Both the position numbers and the translations under genes were made by a program. A stretch of 64,000 nucleotides of DNA. It comes from Micromonospora sp. RP3T. GTDB taxonomy: Bacteria > Actinomycetota > Actinomycetes > Mycobacteriales > Micromonosporaceae. The stretch covers positions 184,577 to 248,576 of the forward strand of contig NZ_PYPS01000005.1 in NCBI RefSeq assembly GCF_003027925.1, in the 5' to 3' direction. The stretch's first letter is position 1. Each line of letters begins with the position of its first letter. The notes beneath the pieces are model-generated. The model was not told the origin of the DNA and did not search any database. It saw only the letters and a program-made list of their open reading frames with translations. Of this stretch, positions 34,940-43,644 are shown in pieces.

Positions 34940-35507
34940 ACCGCGCGTAGTGCAGCACCGCGACGCCGCTGTCGAACGGGTGGGTGGCGGTGAGCGTGAA
35001 CCGCCTCGGGTCGAAGCCGCGGTCGACCAGCGGGACGCCGCTACCGGCCACCACCGGGTTGAGCTTGACCACCAGCTCGTCGATCTCGTCGAGGAGCTGG
35101 CCGGCGAGGTTGCCGCCGCCGCAGAGCCAGATGTCGCCGCCGGGGCGCGTCTTCAGCTCGCGGACGAACGCCGCCGGCTCGCCGGTCACCACCGAGACGT
35201 CCGGATGGTCGGCCGGGTCCAGGGAGCGGCTGAAGACGTACTGCTCCAGGTGGGCGTAGGGGCTGGTGACGCCGACCTTCAGGGCCGGCTCGTAGGTGGC
35301 GCGACCCATCACCACGGCGTCGAAGCGGCCGGTGGGTGGCGACGGGACGCCGAGCTGGGCGTGGGCGAACGTGGGCAGCGTCTGCGGCCAGTCGGACACC
35401 AGGTAGGGGGCCACGTCCGGCTCCAACGGAAGGAAGTCGAACGACCCGTCGGGGGCGGCGATGAAGCCGTCGAGCGTGCTGGCGACGAAGTAGACGAGCG
35501 AGCGCAA
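34938..35507 (-). CDS. RibD C-terminal/dihydrofolate reductase-like protein
   Basis: The 189-residue protein has the fold of RibD C-terminal reductases: VYFVASTLDGFIAAPDGS at the start, MGRATYE and a GGGNLAGQLLDEIDEL helix with the pyridine-nucleotide site. Many stand-alone members are of unknown substrate. The start is TTG 35507, which has GGAG 5 nt upstream. It diverges from a TetR gene across a 22-bp palindrome, so is likely under TetR control. Confidence 0.83.
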   Translation of the reverse strand: MRSLVYFVASTLDGFIAAPDGSFDFLPLEPDVAPYLVSDWPQTLPTFAHAQLGVPSPPTGRFDAVVMGRATYEPALKVGVTSPYAHLEQYVFSRSLDPADHPDVSVVTGEPAAFVRELKTRPGGDIWLCGGGNLAGQLLDEIDELVVKLNPVVAGSGVPLVDRGFDPRRFTLTATHPFDSGVAVLHYAR

Positions 35508-35528
35508 ACCGACTCCGATGTCCGGGAT

Positions 35529-35550
35529 AACCACGACGGCCGTCGTGGTT
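35529..35550. promoter_or_regulatory. 22-bp perfect palindrome, candidate TetR operator
   Basis: AACCACGACGG is followed directly by its reverse complement. It lies between the RibD-like start at 35507 and the TetR start at 35600, the expected place for a TetR operator acting on both. Confidence 0.65.
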
Positions 35551-35599
35551 CGGCGACGAATGTACAACACCTGTCGTGGTCGTTGCTAGGGTGTTCGGC

Positions 35600-36184
35600 G
35601 TGGCCAGGAACCCGGAACGCCGTAACCTGCTCGCCGACGCCGGCCTGCGCATCCTCGCCGCCGCCGGCGCGCGGGGGCTGACCCACCGGGCGGTCGACGC
35701 CGAGGCGGGCGTGCCCACCGGCACGGCCTCCAACTACTTCCCGTCCCGATCGGCGCTGCTCGCCGGCCTGGCCGAACGGATCTTCGACCGGATCGCCCCC
35801 GACCCGGCGGTGGTGGCCGACCTCGGCCGGCGGGAGCCGTCGCTCGCGCTGTTCACCGACTACCTGCGCGACATCGTCGCCCGCACCACCCGCGAGCCCG
35901 ACCTCACTCGGGCGCTGTTCGAGCTGCGGCTGGAGGCCGCCCGCCACCCCGAGCTGCGGGCCGCGCTCGGCGACGTGCTCCGCCGGGGGTACGCCGACGA
36001 CGTCGCCTTCCACGTCGCCGCCGGCCTGCCCGGCGGGGCGTACGAGATCGCGCTGCTGCACTACGCGGTCGACGGGCTCCTGCTCGACCTGCTCACCACC
36101 TCGATCGACGCCGGGTTCGACCCCGATCAGGTGGTCTCCACCCTGGTCTCCCGTCTGGTCCGCGGCGCGGACCTCGCCCCCTGA
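35600..36184 (+). CDS. TetR-family transcriptional regulator
   Basis: The 194-residue protein has the TetR helix-turn-helix (LTHRAVDAEAGVPTGTASNYFPSRSALL) and a helical ligand domain. It should bind the palindrome upstream and release it on ligand binding. TAGGGT ends 7 nt before GTG 35600, which suggests this is the start and that the message is leaderless; an earlier GTG at 35576 overlaps the -10 box. Confidence 0.88.
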   Translation: MARNPERRNLLADAGLRILAAAGARGLTHRAVDAEAGVPTGTASNYFPSRSALLAGLAERIFDRIAPDPAVVADLGRREPSLALFTDYLRDIVARTTREPDLTRALFELRLEAARHPELRAALGDVLRRGYADDVAFHVAAGLPGGAYEIALLHYAVDGLLLDLLTTSIDAGFDPDQVVSTLVSRLVRGADLAP

Positions 36185-36259
36185 GACCGGCACCCGACCG
36201 GGTTACCCCGGCGTGCGCAGCGGGAACGCTGGCCCGGACGCCGCGGAAAGGAGCATCGG

Positions 36260-37405
36260 ATGACCGGAGGCACCGGACTGACCATCGGCGTGCTCGGCTC
36301 GTACGGCGGACGCAACCTCGGCGACGAGGCGATCCTCACGGGTCTCCTGGCCGACCTGCGCCAGCACGAGCCGAACGCGCGGATCATCGTGTTCTCCCGC
36401 AACCCGGCGCACACCGCGCTGGCCCACCCCGAGGTCGAGGCGGTGCCGTGGGAGGGCGTCAGCCGGGTCGACTCGTCCCAGGTGCTCAACCAGCTCGACC
36501 TGCTCATCCTGGGCGGCGGCGGGATCCTCTACGACAAGGAGGCCCGGCGTTACCTACGGGTGGTCCGGGTCGCCCAGGAGCGGGGCCTGCCGCTGCTCAC
36601 GTACGCGGTCGGCGTCGGTCCGCTCACCGACGGGGTGGACACCGGCATGGTCCGCGAGACGCTGGCGCAGGCCGTCGAGGTGACCGTCCGGGACCAGGAG
36701 TCGCGGATGGTGCTGGAGGAGGCCGGCCTGGTCAACCCGATCACCGTCACCGGCGACCCGGCGTTCCTGCTCACGCCCGAGGAGTTCCCCGCGCAGTGGC
36801 TGCGCGAGGAGGGCGTGCCGGCCGGTTCGCGACTGGTGGGGCTGAGCGTGCGCGAGCCGGGCCGGGCCGCGGAACGCCTCGACGTGGACGGCTACCACCG
36901 GCTGCTCGCCCAGATCGGCGACTTCCTGGTGCACCGGATCGACGCGCACGTCCTCTTCGTCCCGATGGAACGTGACGACATCCGGCACTCGCACGGCGTG
37001 CTGTCGCACATGATCGCCGCGGACCGGGGCCGGATCCTGCACGGCGACTACCGGCCGACGCAGATCCTCGGACTGATGCGCCACTTCGACCTGGCGGTCG
37101 GCATGCGGCTGCACTTCCTGATCTTCGCCGCCATGATGAACACGCCGTTCCTGCCGCTGCCGTACGCCGGCAAGGTCTTCGACCTGGCCCAGCGGCTCGG
37201 CGTGCCGGCGCTTCGCGGCATGGAGCGGGAGGTGGAGGGTCCGCTGCTGGCCGAGGTGGACCGGTTGTGGGACGAGCGGGCGGCCCGCGCCGACGAGACC
37301 GCCCGCCGGGTGGCCGAGGTCTGCGACCAGGCGCGGGGCACCTCGCAGGTGACCCGCAGCGTGCTGGACAGCATCCGGGCCCGCGCGCTGAGCCCGGTGG
37401 CCTGA
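36260..37405 (+). CDS. Polysaccharide pyruvyl transferase family protein (CsaB-like)
   Basis: The 381-residue protein belongs to the family that adds pyruvate ketals to cell-surface polysaccharides. The N terminus GVLGSYGGRNLGDEAIL and the LGGGGILYD motif are typical, and MRLHFLIFAAMMNTPFLPLPY near residue 280 is the conserved sugar-binding region. Relatives pyruvylate wall polymers that hold S-layer proteins, but actinomycete members are mostly uncharacterised. AAAGGAG precedes the ATG. No other polysaccharide gene is adjacent. Confidence 0.86.
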   Translation: MTGGTGLTIGVLGSYGGRNLGDEAILTGLLADLRQHEPNARIIVFSRNPAHTALAHPEVEAVPWEGVSRVDSSQVLNQLDLLILGGGGILYDKEARRYLRVVRVAQERGLPLLTYAVGVGPLTDGVDTGMVRETLAQAVEVTVRDQESRMVLEEAGLVNPITVTGDPAFLLTPEEFPAQWLREEGVPAGSRLVGLSVREPGRAAERLDVDGYHRLLAQIGDFLVHRIDAHVLFVPMERDDIRHSHGVLSHMIAADRGRILHGDYRPTQILGLMRHFDLAVGMRLHFLIFAAMMNTPFLPLPYAGKVFDLAQRLGVPALRGMEREVEGPLLAEVDRLWDERAARADETARRVAEVCDQARGTSQVTRSVLDSIRARALSPVA

Positions 37406-37415
37406 GCCGGCGCGC

Positions 37416-37622
37416 TCAGACCGCTGGGCCGCGCCAGGTGTAGACCCATTCGTGCTCCGGCCGGTCGTCCGACTCCAGCTCGTAGATCTGCGCCTCCGCC
37501 AGTCCACCCGCCCCGAGGTGGTGGTGGGTCAGCGGCGGACGGCCGTTGCTGTCCAGTTCGACCGTGACGGTCTCGCCGTCGGCCGCGCCGCCGACCAGGG
37601 GAATGTGCACCGTGGAAGCCAT
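37416..37622 (-). CDS. Small conserved hypothetical protein
   Basis: A 68-residue protein (MASTVHIPLVGGAADGETVTV...) with a beta-rich pattern ending DRPEHEWVYTWRGPAV. Codon use is as for neighbours and CAGGAT lies 6 nt before the ATG. It is convergent with the pyruvyl transferase gene with only a 10-nt gap. Function unknown. Confidence 0.7.
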   Translation of the reverse strand: MASTVHIPLVGGAADGETVTVELDSNGRPPLTHHHLGAGGLAEAQIYELESDDRPEHEWVYTWRGPAV

Positions 37623-37704
37623 GCGCCCATCCTGCCCCGACCGGCGCGCACGCGCAGCGGATAGCGGGGCAGCGGGCGGCCGGTCCGGCGACTAGGGTCC
37701 GGGC

Positions 37705-38226
37705 ATGGCGACCCCGACGATCGACCCGACACTCGGTCCGGTCCTCGCCCGCACGGGCGACGAACGGGCGATCCTCGACGCGTTCCTCGACTTCCACCGC
37801 GCCACCGTGCTGCGCAAGGCGCGCGGCCTCACCGACGCCGACGCCGGTCGACGGCTGGTGCCCTCGATGACCACGCTGGCCGGGCTGCTCAAGCACCTCG
37901 CCCTGGTCGAGGGAAACTGGTTCGTCCGGCTGTTCGCGCCGGAGCCGGGCGACGTCTACCTCACCTCCCAGGCCGACGCCGGCGCCAGCTTCACGCTCGG
38001 CCCCGACGACACGGTCGAGGCGCTCGCCGCTGCCTACGAGGCAGCCTGCGCCCGGTCCCGCGCGGTCGCCGCCCGGTTCGACCTCGACCACGTGGTGCCG
38101 CATCCCCAGCTCGGCGAGGTGTCGCTGCGATGGGTGCTGGTGCACCTGATCGAGGAGACCGCCCGGCACGCCGGGCACGCCGACATCCTGCGCGAGCTGA
38201 CCGACGGCGAGACCGGCGCGATCTGA
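37705..38226 (+). CDS. DinB/DUF664 family protein
   Basis: The 173-residue protein resembles DinB-fold enzymes that bind a metal through three His residues. Candidates are the His in LKHLALVEGNW, and those in VLVHLIEETARHAGHADIL. Many actinobacterial members are mycothiol- or bacillithiol-dependent S-transferases; this activity is not shown here. TAGGGT ends 6 nt before the ATG, so the message may be leaderless. Confidence 0.84.
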   Translation: MATPTIDPTLGPVLARTGDERAILDAFLDFHRATVLRKARGLTDADAGRRLVPSMTTLAGLLKHLALVEGNWFVRLFAPEPGDVYLTSQADAGASFTLGPDDTVEALAAAYEAACARSRAVAARFDLDHVVPHPQLGEVSLRWVLVHLIEETARHAGHADILRELTDGETGAI

Positions 38227-38245
38227 GCGTCGGAGCGGCCTCGTT

Positions 38246-38346
38246 CCGGCCGGCGGGGCCCGCTCCGGCCACGGCGGGGCCCGCTCCGGCCACGGCGGGG
38301 CCCGCTCCGGCCACGGCGGGGCCCGCTCCGGCCACGGCGGCACCCG
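38246..38346. repeat. 21-bp tandem repeat array
   Basis: Three full and two degenerate copies of CCGGCCACGGCGGGGCCCGCT stand in a row between the convergent DinB and PfkB genes. Units are contiguous, with no unique spacers, so this is not a CRISPR array. Confidence 0.85.
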
Positions 38347-38368
38347 TCGAGCCGCCGGCCCGCGGGCG

Positions 38369-39232
38369 TCACGCGCGGGGCAGCAGCCCGTCCGGATACT
38401 CCATCCCGTCGTGGGTGCACGCGGCGGCGGCCACCCGGGCGGCGTAGCGGGCCGCGTCGAGCGGGTCGGCACCCCGCAGCCGGGCCGCGATCAGGCCGGC
38501 GGCGAACGCGTCCCCGGCGCCGTTGGTGTCCACCACCGGCGTCGGTGGGGTGACGGCGGGCACGTGCGCCGGCGGCGCGTCCGGGGTGTGCAGCGTCGCG
38601 CCGGCCGCCCCGCCGGTGACCAGCACCGTGCGCGGCGCCAGCCCGGCCGCCGCCTTGCCGGCCCGCTCGCCCAGTTTCACGTCGCTGACGAACACCAGCC
38701 CGGCGGCCTCGGCGAACGGTCGGTGGTAGTCGTTCTCGCCGTCCCAGTCGTGCAGATCGGTGGAGAGGGACGCGGCACCGCGGAGTGTCGGCAGCGCGTC
38801 CCGAGCCCAATCCATGATCGACACGTGCGTGTGGGCCGCGCCGGCGACCAGCGCGGCCAGCTCCGCCTCGTCGAACGGCGCCGCCGGGCCGGACCAGGGG
38901 CGCGGGTCGTACAACGACATCCGCCGGCCGGCCGGGTCGACCAGGTTCACCGACCGGCGGGTGCCGGCCGGCGCGTCCACCAGCACGGTCCGCACCGAGG
39001 TACGCGCCAGCGCCGCCCGCACCACGTCGCCGGCCGGATCGGCGCCCAGCACGTCGACGAGTGTCACCCGCAGGCCGAGCGCGTGCGCGGCCAGCGCCAC
39101 CCCGGCCCCGGTGTTGCCGATCCGCAGCTCGACCGGGGGCACGGTCAGCGAGTCGGCGGCAGGCAACGGCAGCGCGGGCACCCGGGCGCGTACGTCCACG
39201 CCCAGTCCGCCGATCACGAGGAGGTCGACCAT
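38369..39232 (-). CDS. PfkB-family carbohydrate kinase
   Basis: The 287-residue protein has the PfkB N-terminal glycine pair region (GGLGVDVRARV, IGNTGAGVALAAHALG) and the C-terminal signature VDTNGAGDAFAAGLI with the catalytic Asp. It phosphorylates a sugar or nucleoside with ATP; the substrate cannot be told. TATCGT and 7 nt precede ATG 39232, suggesting leaderless transcription. It diverges from the SNF2 gene by only 63 nt. Confidence 0.88.
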   Translation of the reverse strand: MVDLLVIGGLGVDVRARVPALPLPAADSLTVPPVELRIGNTGAGVALAAHALGLRVTLVDVLGADPAGDVVRAALARTSVRTVLVDAPAGTRRSVNLVDPAGRRMSLYDPRPWSGPAAPFDEAELAALVAGAAHTHVSIMDWARDALPTLRGAASLSTDLHDWDGENDYHRPFAEAAGLVFVSDVKLGERAGKAAAGLAPRTVLVTGGAAGATLHTPDAPPAHVPAVTPPTPVVDTNGAGDAFAAGLIAARLRGADPLDAARYAARVAAAACTHDGMEYPDGLLPRA

Positions 39233-39295
39233 GGCGCCGACGATATCCGCGCCGGGCCGCCTATCCTGGCCCCGGACGTCGGCGAGGGGGAGAGC

Positions 39296-42200
39296 GTGCT
39301 GATCATCCACGGGCTGTGGCTGCCCGGTGCGGGGCTCGCCCTCTGGGCCGAGGACGGCACGCTGCCGGCCACCGCGCCGCGCCGGCCCGGCCGTGCGCCC
39401 CGGGAACGGCCGCACCCGTTCGCCGCCGACCACGCCACGCTGGCCGCCGCGCTCGATCCGACGCCGGGTGAGCCGATCTCCGTGCTGCTCGGCCTGCCCA
39501 CCCGCGCCGGCTCGCCGGTGGACTCGCCGGAGCTGGTCCGGGCCGCCGTCGGGGAGCCGGCCCGCGGCCCGGTCACCCGCGCCGGTTGGCGGGTCCCCGC
39601 CCTGGCGTACGCCCCGGACGACGCGTACGCGCTGCTGCGCGCGCCCCGGCCGGACCCGGTCGGGGCCAGCGTGCGACACCTGGCCGAGCTGGCCGACTTC
39701 GCCGCCGACCTGGTCACCCGGGGCCGCCTGCTCCCCGGCCTGAGCGGTAAGGAGGGGCCCCCGCTTAACGCCTCCGGTAGAGAAGGGGCCCCTTCTCACC
39801 ACCCGGCGCGAGCCCGGCGACGGCTCCGGACGGTGGCGGAGGCCGACGTGGCGACCGCGCTGGCGCTCTGGCGGCCACTGCTCACCGGTACGGACGCGGG
39901 CCGGGCCCGCGACCTGGCGCTGGCCCTGCCCCCGGCGGCCCGCGCCGCCCGCGAGTGGCAGCCGGCGCCGCCGGGTGCGGTTGTCGTCGCCCCGGCAACG
40001 ACAACCGCACCCACACTGCCGGCCGCCCACCGGCCGGCACCGCCGAGCAGCACCGCCGTGCACCCGCTCGCGGCGATCGACCGGCGCCAGGCAGGCCAGC
40101 CCGCGGCGGCCGGTCGGGTCGGGGCGGCCGGTCAGTTCGCGGTGGCCGGGCGGGCGGAGGGCGTGGGGGCGGGCGAACTGGTGGCGGATGCGCTGGACGC
40201 GCTCGTCGACGCCGCCGCCCGGGCGGCCCTGGCCGACACCCGGCTGCACCGGGGCATGCGACCCGGTGGTCCGGTGCCGCGCTGGCTGGCCGCGCTCACC
40301 GGCCCGGAGCGCGCCTTCACCACCGAGCCGACCGCGTTGGCGATGTTGCGGCGCGAGCTGGACGCCTGGCAGCGCGACGCCGCCGGCGGCGCGGTACGGG
40401 CCACGTTCCGCCTGGTCGAGCCGGTCGTCGACCCGGTCGCCGAACTGGTCGAGGGCGGCGCGTGGCGGGTGGAGTTCGGCCTGCACCCGACCGACGAGCC
40501 GGGGCTGGTGGTCGACGCCGGGCACATCTGGCAGCGGCCCGTGCCCGCGCTCGCCGCGCGCGGCATCGACCCGCAGGAGACACTGCTGGCGGAGCTGGGC
40601 CGGGCCAGCCGGCTCTGGCCGGAGGTGGACGCGGCGCTGCGTACCGCCGCGCCGGAGGGGATGGAACTGGACGCCGAGGGCGCGCACCGGTTCCTGCGCG
40701 AGGGGGCGCCGGTGCTGCACGCCGCCGGTTTCGGGGTGCTGCTGCCGTCCTGGTGGCGGCGTTCCTCGTCCCGTCTCGGCGCCCGGCTGCGGGCGCGCAG
40801 CCGCACCGCGCCGGGCGCGGTGGCCACCGCCGCCGGCACGCTGGGGATGGACGCGCTCGTCGACTACCGCTGGGAGGTGGCGCTCGGCGACCAGCCGCTG
40901 ACCGCCGAGGAGTTGGCATCGCTGGCCGACCTGAAGTCGCCGCTGGTCCGGCTGCGCGGTCGCTGGGTCGAGCTGGACCCGCAGCGGCTGGAGGCCGGGC
41001 TGCGCCTGCTGCGGTCCTCCGGCGAGCTGACCGTGGCTGACCTGCTGCGGATGGGGCTCGCCGGCGAGGAGGGCGGTGGCGAGCTGCCGGTGCTGGACGT
41101 GGTCGCCGACGGGGCGCTCGGCGAACTGCTGGCCGGCGAGGCGGAGCGTCGACTCACCCCGGCCGACCCGCCACCGGGCTTCGTCGGGACGCTGCGGCCG
41201 TACCAGCGGCGCGGCCTGGCCTGGCTGACCTTCCTCCAGTCGTTGGGGCTGGGCGGGATCCTCGCCGACGACATGGGGCTGGGCAAGACGGTGCAGCTGC
41301 TCGCGTTGCTCGCCGGCGACCCGCCGCAGGCCGGACCCACGCTGCTGGTGTGCCCGATGTCGCTGGTCGGCAACTGGCAGCGGGAGGCCGCGACGTTCGC
41401 GCCCGACCTGCGCGTGCACGTGCACCACGGCGCGGAGCGGACCCGGGGCGAGGAGTTCGGCGCCGCCGTGCAGGAGGCGGACCTGGTGCTCACCACCTAC
41501 TCGGTGGCCGCCCGGGACGCCGTCGACCTGGCCGGCGTGGACTGGCACCGGGTGGTGGTGGACGAGGCACAGGCGATCAAGAACGCCGCGACCCGGCAGG
41601 CCGAGGCGGTCCGGGCGCTGCCCGCGCGGCACCGGGTCGCAGTCACCGGTACGCCTGTCGAGAACCGGCTCGCGGACCTCTGGTCGATCATGCAGTTCGC
41701 CAATCCGGGGCTGCTCGGCCCGGCCGCGACGTTCCGCAAGCGGTTCGCCGAGCCGATCGAGCGGCACGGCGACGCCGAGGTGGCCGAGCGGCTGCGCCGC
41801 GTCACCGGTCCGTTCGTGCTGCGGCGGCTCAAGACCGATCCGTCGATCATCACCGACCTGCCGGAGAAGCTGGAGATGGAGGTGCTCTGCAACCTCACCG
41901 CCGAGCAGGCCGCGCTCTACCGGGCCGTGGTCGACGACATGATGGCGAAGATCGAGTCCAGTGACGGGATCGAGCGCCGAGGGCTGGTGCTGGCCACCAT
42001 GACCCGGCTCAAGCAGGTCTGCAACCATCCCGCCCAGTTGCTGCACGACGGCTCCGCGCTGGCCGGTCGCTCCGGCAAGCTGGAACGGCTCGACGAGATC
42101 GTCGACGAGGTGCTCGCGGCGGACGAGAGGGCGCTGCTGTTCACCCAGTACGCCGAGTTCGGCGGGATGCTGCGCGGGCACCTGTCGGCGCGTACCGCCC

Positions 42201-42610
42201 GGGAGGTGTTGTTCCTGCACGGCGGCGTCGGCAAGGCCGAGCGGGACGCCCTGGTCACCCGGTTCCAGTCGCCGGACGGCCCGCCGCTGTTCGTGCTCTC
42301 GCTCAAGGCCGGCGGCACCGGGCTCACGCTGACCGCCGCCAACCACGTGGTGCACGTGGACCGCTGGTGGAACCCGGCGGTCGAGGACCAGGCCACCGAC
42401 CGGGCGTTCCGCATCGGCCAGCGTCGTCGCGTGCAGGTACGCAAGTTCGTCTGCGCCGGCACGGTGGAGGAGAAGGTGGCCGCGATGATCGACGACAAGC
42501 GGAACCTGGCCCGGTCGGTGGTGGGCAGCGGCGAGCAGTGGGTCACCGAGTTGTCCACCGAGACGCTGCGGGAGCTGTTCACGCTGGAGGCCGGGGCGGT
42601 GGTGGAGTGA
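39296..42610 (+). CDS. SWI2/SNF2-family DEAD/DEAH helicase
   Basis: This 1104-residue protein is a bacterial SWI2/SNF2 ATPase, which moves along double-stranded DNA and remodels bound proteins. The C-terminal half has motif I DDMGLGKT (about 660), motif II DEAQ (about 755), TGTPVENRLADLW (III), FTQYAEF (IV) and GGTGLTLTAANHVVHVDRWWNPAVEDQATDRAFRIGQ (V-VI). The N-terminal half is the variable region and contains, at residues 150-168, an insertion encoded by a GGGGCCC element in frame. GTG 39296 has GAGGGGGAGA upstream. It overlaps the SWIM-domain gene by 4 nt (GTGA), so the two act together. Confidence 0.93.
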   Translation: MLIIHGLWLPGAGLALWAEDGTLPATAPRRPGRAPRERPHPFAADHATLAAALDPTPGEPISVLLGLPTRAGSPVDSPELVRAAVGEPARGPVTRAGWRVPALAYAPDDAYALLRAPRPDPVGASVRHLAELADFAADLVTRGRLLPGLSGKEGPPLNASGREGAPSHHPARARRRLRTVAEADVATALALWRPLLTGTDAGRARDLALALPPAARAAREWQPAPPGAVVVAPATTTAPTLPAAHRPAPPSSTAVHPLAAIDRRQAGQPAAAGRVGAAGQFAVAGRAEGVGAGELVADALDALVDAAARAALADTRLHRGMRPGGPVPRWLAALTGPERAFTTEPTALAMLRRELDAWQRDAAGGAVRATFRLVEPVVDPVAELVEGGAWRVEFGLHPTDEPGLVVDAGHIWQRPVPALAARGIDPQETLLAELGRASRLWPEVDAALRTAAPEGMELDAEGAHRFLREGAPVLHAAGFGVLLPSWWRRSSSRLGARLRARSRTAPGAVATAAGTLGMDALVDYRWEVALGDQPLTAEELASLADLKSPLVRLRGRWVELDPQRLEAGLRLLRSSGELTVADLLRMGLAGEEGGGELPVLDVVADGALGELLAGEAERRLTPADPPPGFVGTLRPYQRRGLAWLTFLQSLGLGGILADDMGLGKTVQLLALLAGDPPQAGPTLLVCPMSLVGNWQREAATFAPDLRVHVHHGAERTRGEEFGAAVQEADLVLTTYSVAARDAVDLAGVDWHRVVVDEAQAIKNAATRQAEAVRALPARHRVAVTGTPVENRLADLWSIMQFANPGLLGPAATFRKRFAEPIERHGDAEVAERLRRVTGPFVLRRLKTDPSIITDLPEKLEMEVLCNLTAEQAALYRAVVDDMMAKIESSDGIERRGLVLATMTRLKQVCNHPAQLLHDGSALAGRSGKLERLDEIVDEVLAADERALLFTQYAEFGGMLRGHLSARTAREVLFLHGGVGKAERDALVTRFQSPDGPPLFVLSLKAGGTGLTLTAANHVVHVDRWWNPAVEDQATDRAFRIGQRRRVQVRKFVCAGTVEEKVAAMIDDKRNLARSVVGSGEQWVTELSTETLRELFTLEAGAVVE
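39746..39800 (+). repeat. GGGGCCC element, copy D, in frame inside the SNF2 gene
   Basis: The 55-bp element (GGTAAGGAGGGGCCCC to AAGGGGCCCCTTCTCACC) has the same internal order as copy A. In the gene it is read as LSGKEGPPLNASGREGAPSHH with no stop, so the frame is preserved. It falls in a variable N-terminal stretch between RGRLLPGL and RARRRLRTV. Confidence 0.75.
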
Positions 42611-43593
42611 GCACGGGTCCCCGCTTCGACGAGTACGGGCCACCGCTGCGGGTCGAGGGTGGGCTGCGGGCGCGCAGCACCCGGGGCGCGATCGGGCGGT
42701 CCTGGTGGTCGCGGCGGTTCCTGGAGGTGCTGGAGTCGTTCGCGCTCGGCTCCCGGCTCACTCGGGGCCGGGCGTACGCGCGCCGGGGGCAGGTGCTCCG
42801 GCTGGACGTCGCGCCCGGACTCGTCACCGCCGAGGTGCAGGGGTCGCGGCCGGCTCCGTACCCGGTGCGGATCGGGCTGTCCGCGTACCCGGAGGAGGTC
42901 TGGCGTCGGGTCGAGGCGGAGCTGGCCGGGCAGGCGTTCTTCAGCGCCCGGCTGCTCGCCGGTGATCTGCCGGCGGAGCTGGAGGAGTTGTTCGCCGCGG
43001 CGGGCGCGCCGCTGTTCCCGGCCGAGGTGGGCGAGCTGGCGCAGCGCTGTGGCTGCCCCGACTTCGCGGTGCCGTGCAAGCACCTCGCGGCCACGTTCTA
43101 CCTGCTCGCCGAGGCGTTCGACGCGGACCCGTTCCGGCTGCTGCACTGGCGCGGCCGGTCCCGGGCCGATCTGCTGGACCGGCTGCGGACGCTACGCGGA
43201 GTCCGGCCCGACACGGCGGCGTCGTCGATCGGGTCGGCGGACCCGCCGGTCGGGACGGCAGCGGCGGCGTCGGCCGGGTCGAGGGACCGGCCGGCCGGGA
43301 CGGCGATGTCGTCGTCGGCCGGGTCGGCGGACCCACCGGCCGGGGCGGCGACGGTGTCGGTGACCGGCGCCGGGCGGGTGCTGGCCGGGTTGACGCCGAT
43401 CGAGCCGGCGGTGGAGCTGGACCGGTTCTGGCTCTCACCGGTGGCGCTGCCTGACCGTCCGCCCACCCTGGACACCGGCCCGGAGCTGCTGCTGCGGCAG
43501 CTCGGCCCACCCGGCGCCGAGATCGGTGGGCCGGGCCTGGTCGAGCGGCTGCGCCGCGGGTACAAGGTCTTCGGCGAGGCGCCGATCGGTTAA
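42607..43593 (+). CDS. SWIM zinc-finger protein, partner of the SNF2 helicase
   Basis: The 328-residue protein has a SWIM zinc motif CGCPDFAVPCKH near residues 149-160, preceded by the usual SWWSRRFLEVLESF N-terminal domain. SWIM proteins of this form are commonly encoded next to SNF2 helicases and are thought to assist DNA or protein binding. Its GTG overlaps the helicase TGA. Residues about 205-255 hold three imperfect repeats of GSADPPAGTA/SSAGS that form a flexible linker. The stop TAA lies in the first bases of repeat copy E. Confidence 0.9.
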   Translation: MSTGPRFDEYGPPLRVEGGLRARSTRGAIGRSWWSRRFLEVLESFALGSRLTRGRAYARRGQVLRLDVAPGLVTAEVQGSRPAPYPVRIGLSAYPEEVWRRVEAELAGQAFFSARLLAGDLPAELEELFAAAGAPLFPAEVGELAQRCGCPDFAVPCKHLAATFYLLAEAFDADPFRLLHWRGRSRADLLDRLRTLRGVRPDTAASSIGSADPPVGTAAAASAGSRDRPAGTAMSSSAGSADPPAGAATVSVTGAGRVLAGLTPIEPAVELDRFWLSPVALPDRPPTLDTGPELLLRQLGPPGAEIGGPGLVERLRRGYKVFGEAPIG

Positions 43594-43642
43594 GAAGGGG
43601 CCCCGCCTCTACCGGAGGCGTTAACAGGGGGCCCGGCCTTAC
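43588..43642 (+). repeat. GGGGCCC element, copy E
   Basis: Reads GGTTAAGAAGGGGCCCC, GCCTCTACCGGAGGCG, TTAACAGGGGGCCC, GGCCTTAC. Its TTAA forms the stop codon of the SWIM gene. Confidence 0.8.
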
Positions 43643-43644
43643 GT

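Noticed and set aside
38246..38346. Possible CRISPR array
   Set aside because: Units are directly contiguous without unique spacers and no cas gene is present; this is a simple tandem repeat.
38369..42643. A very long open frame (about 1400 codons) on the strand opposite the SNF2 helicase
   Set aside because: Only its last 287 codons (the PfkB kinase) have family motifs. The rest mirrors the helicase and is open because GC-rich codons rarely give stops on the other strand.
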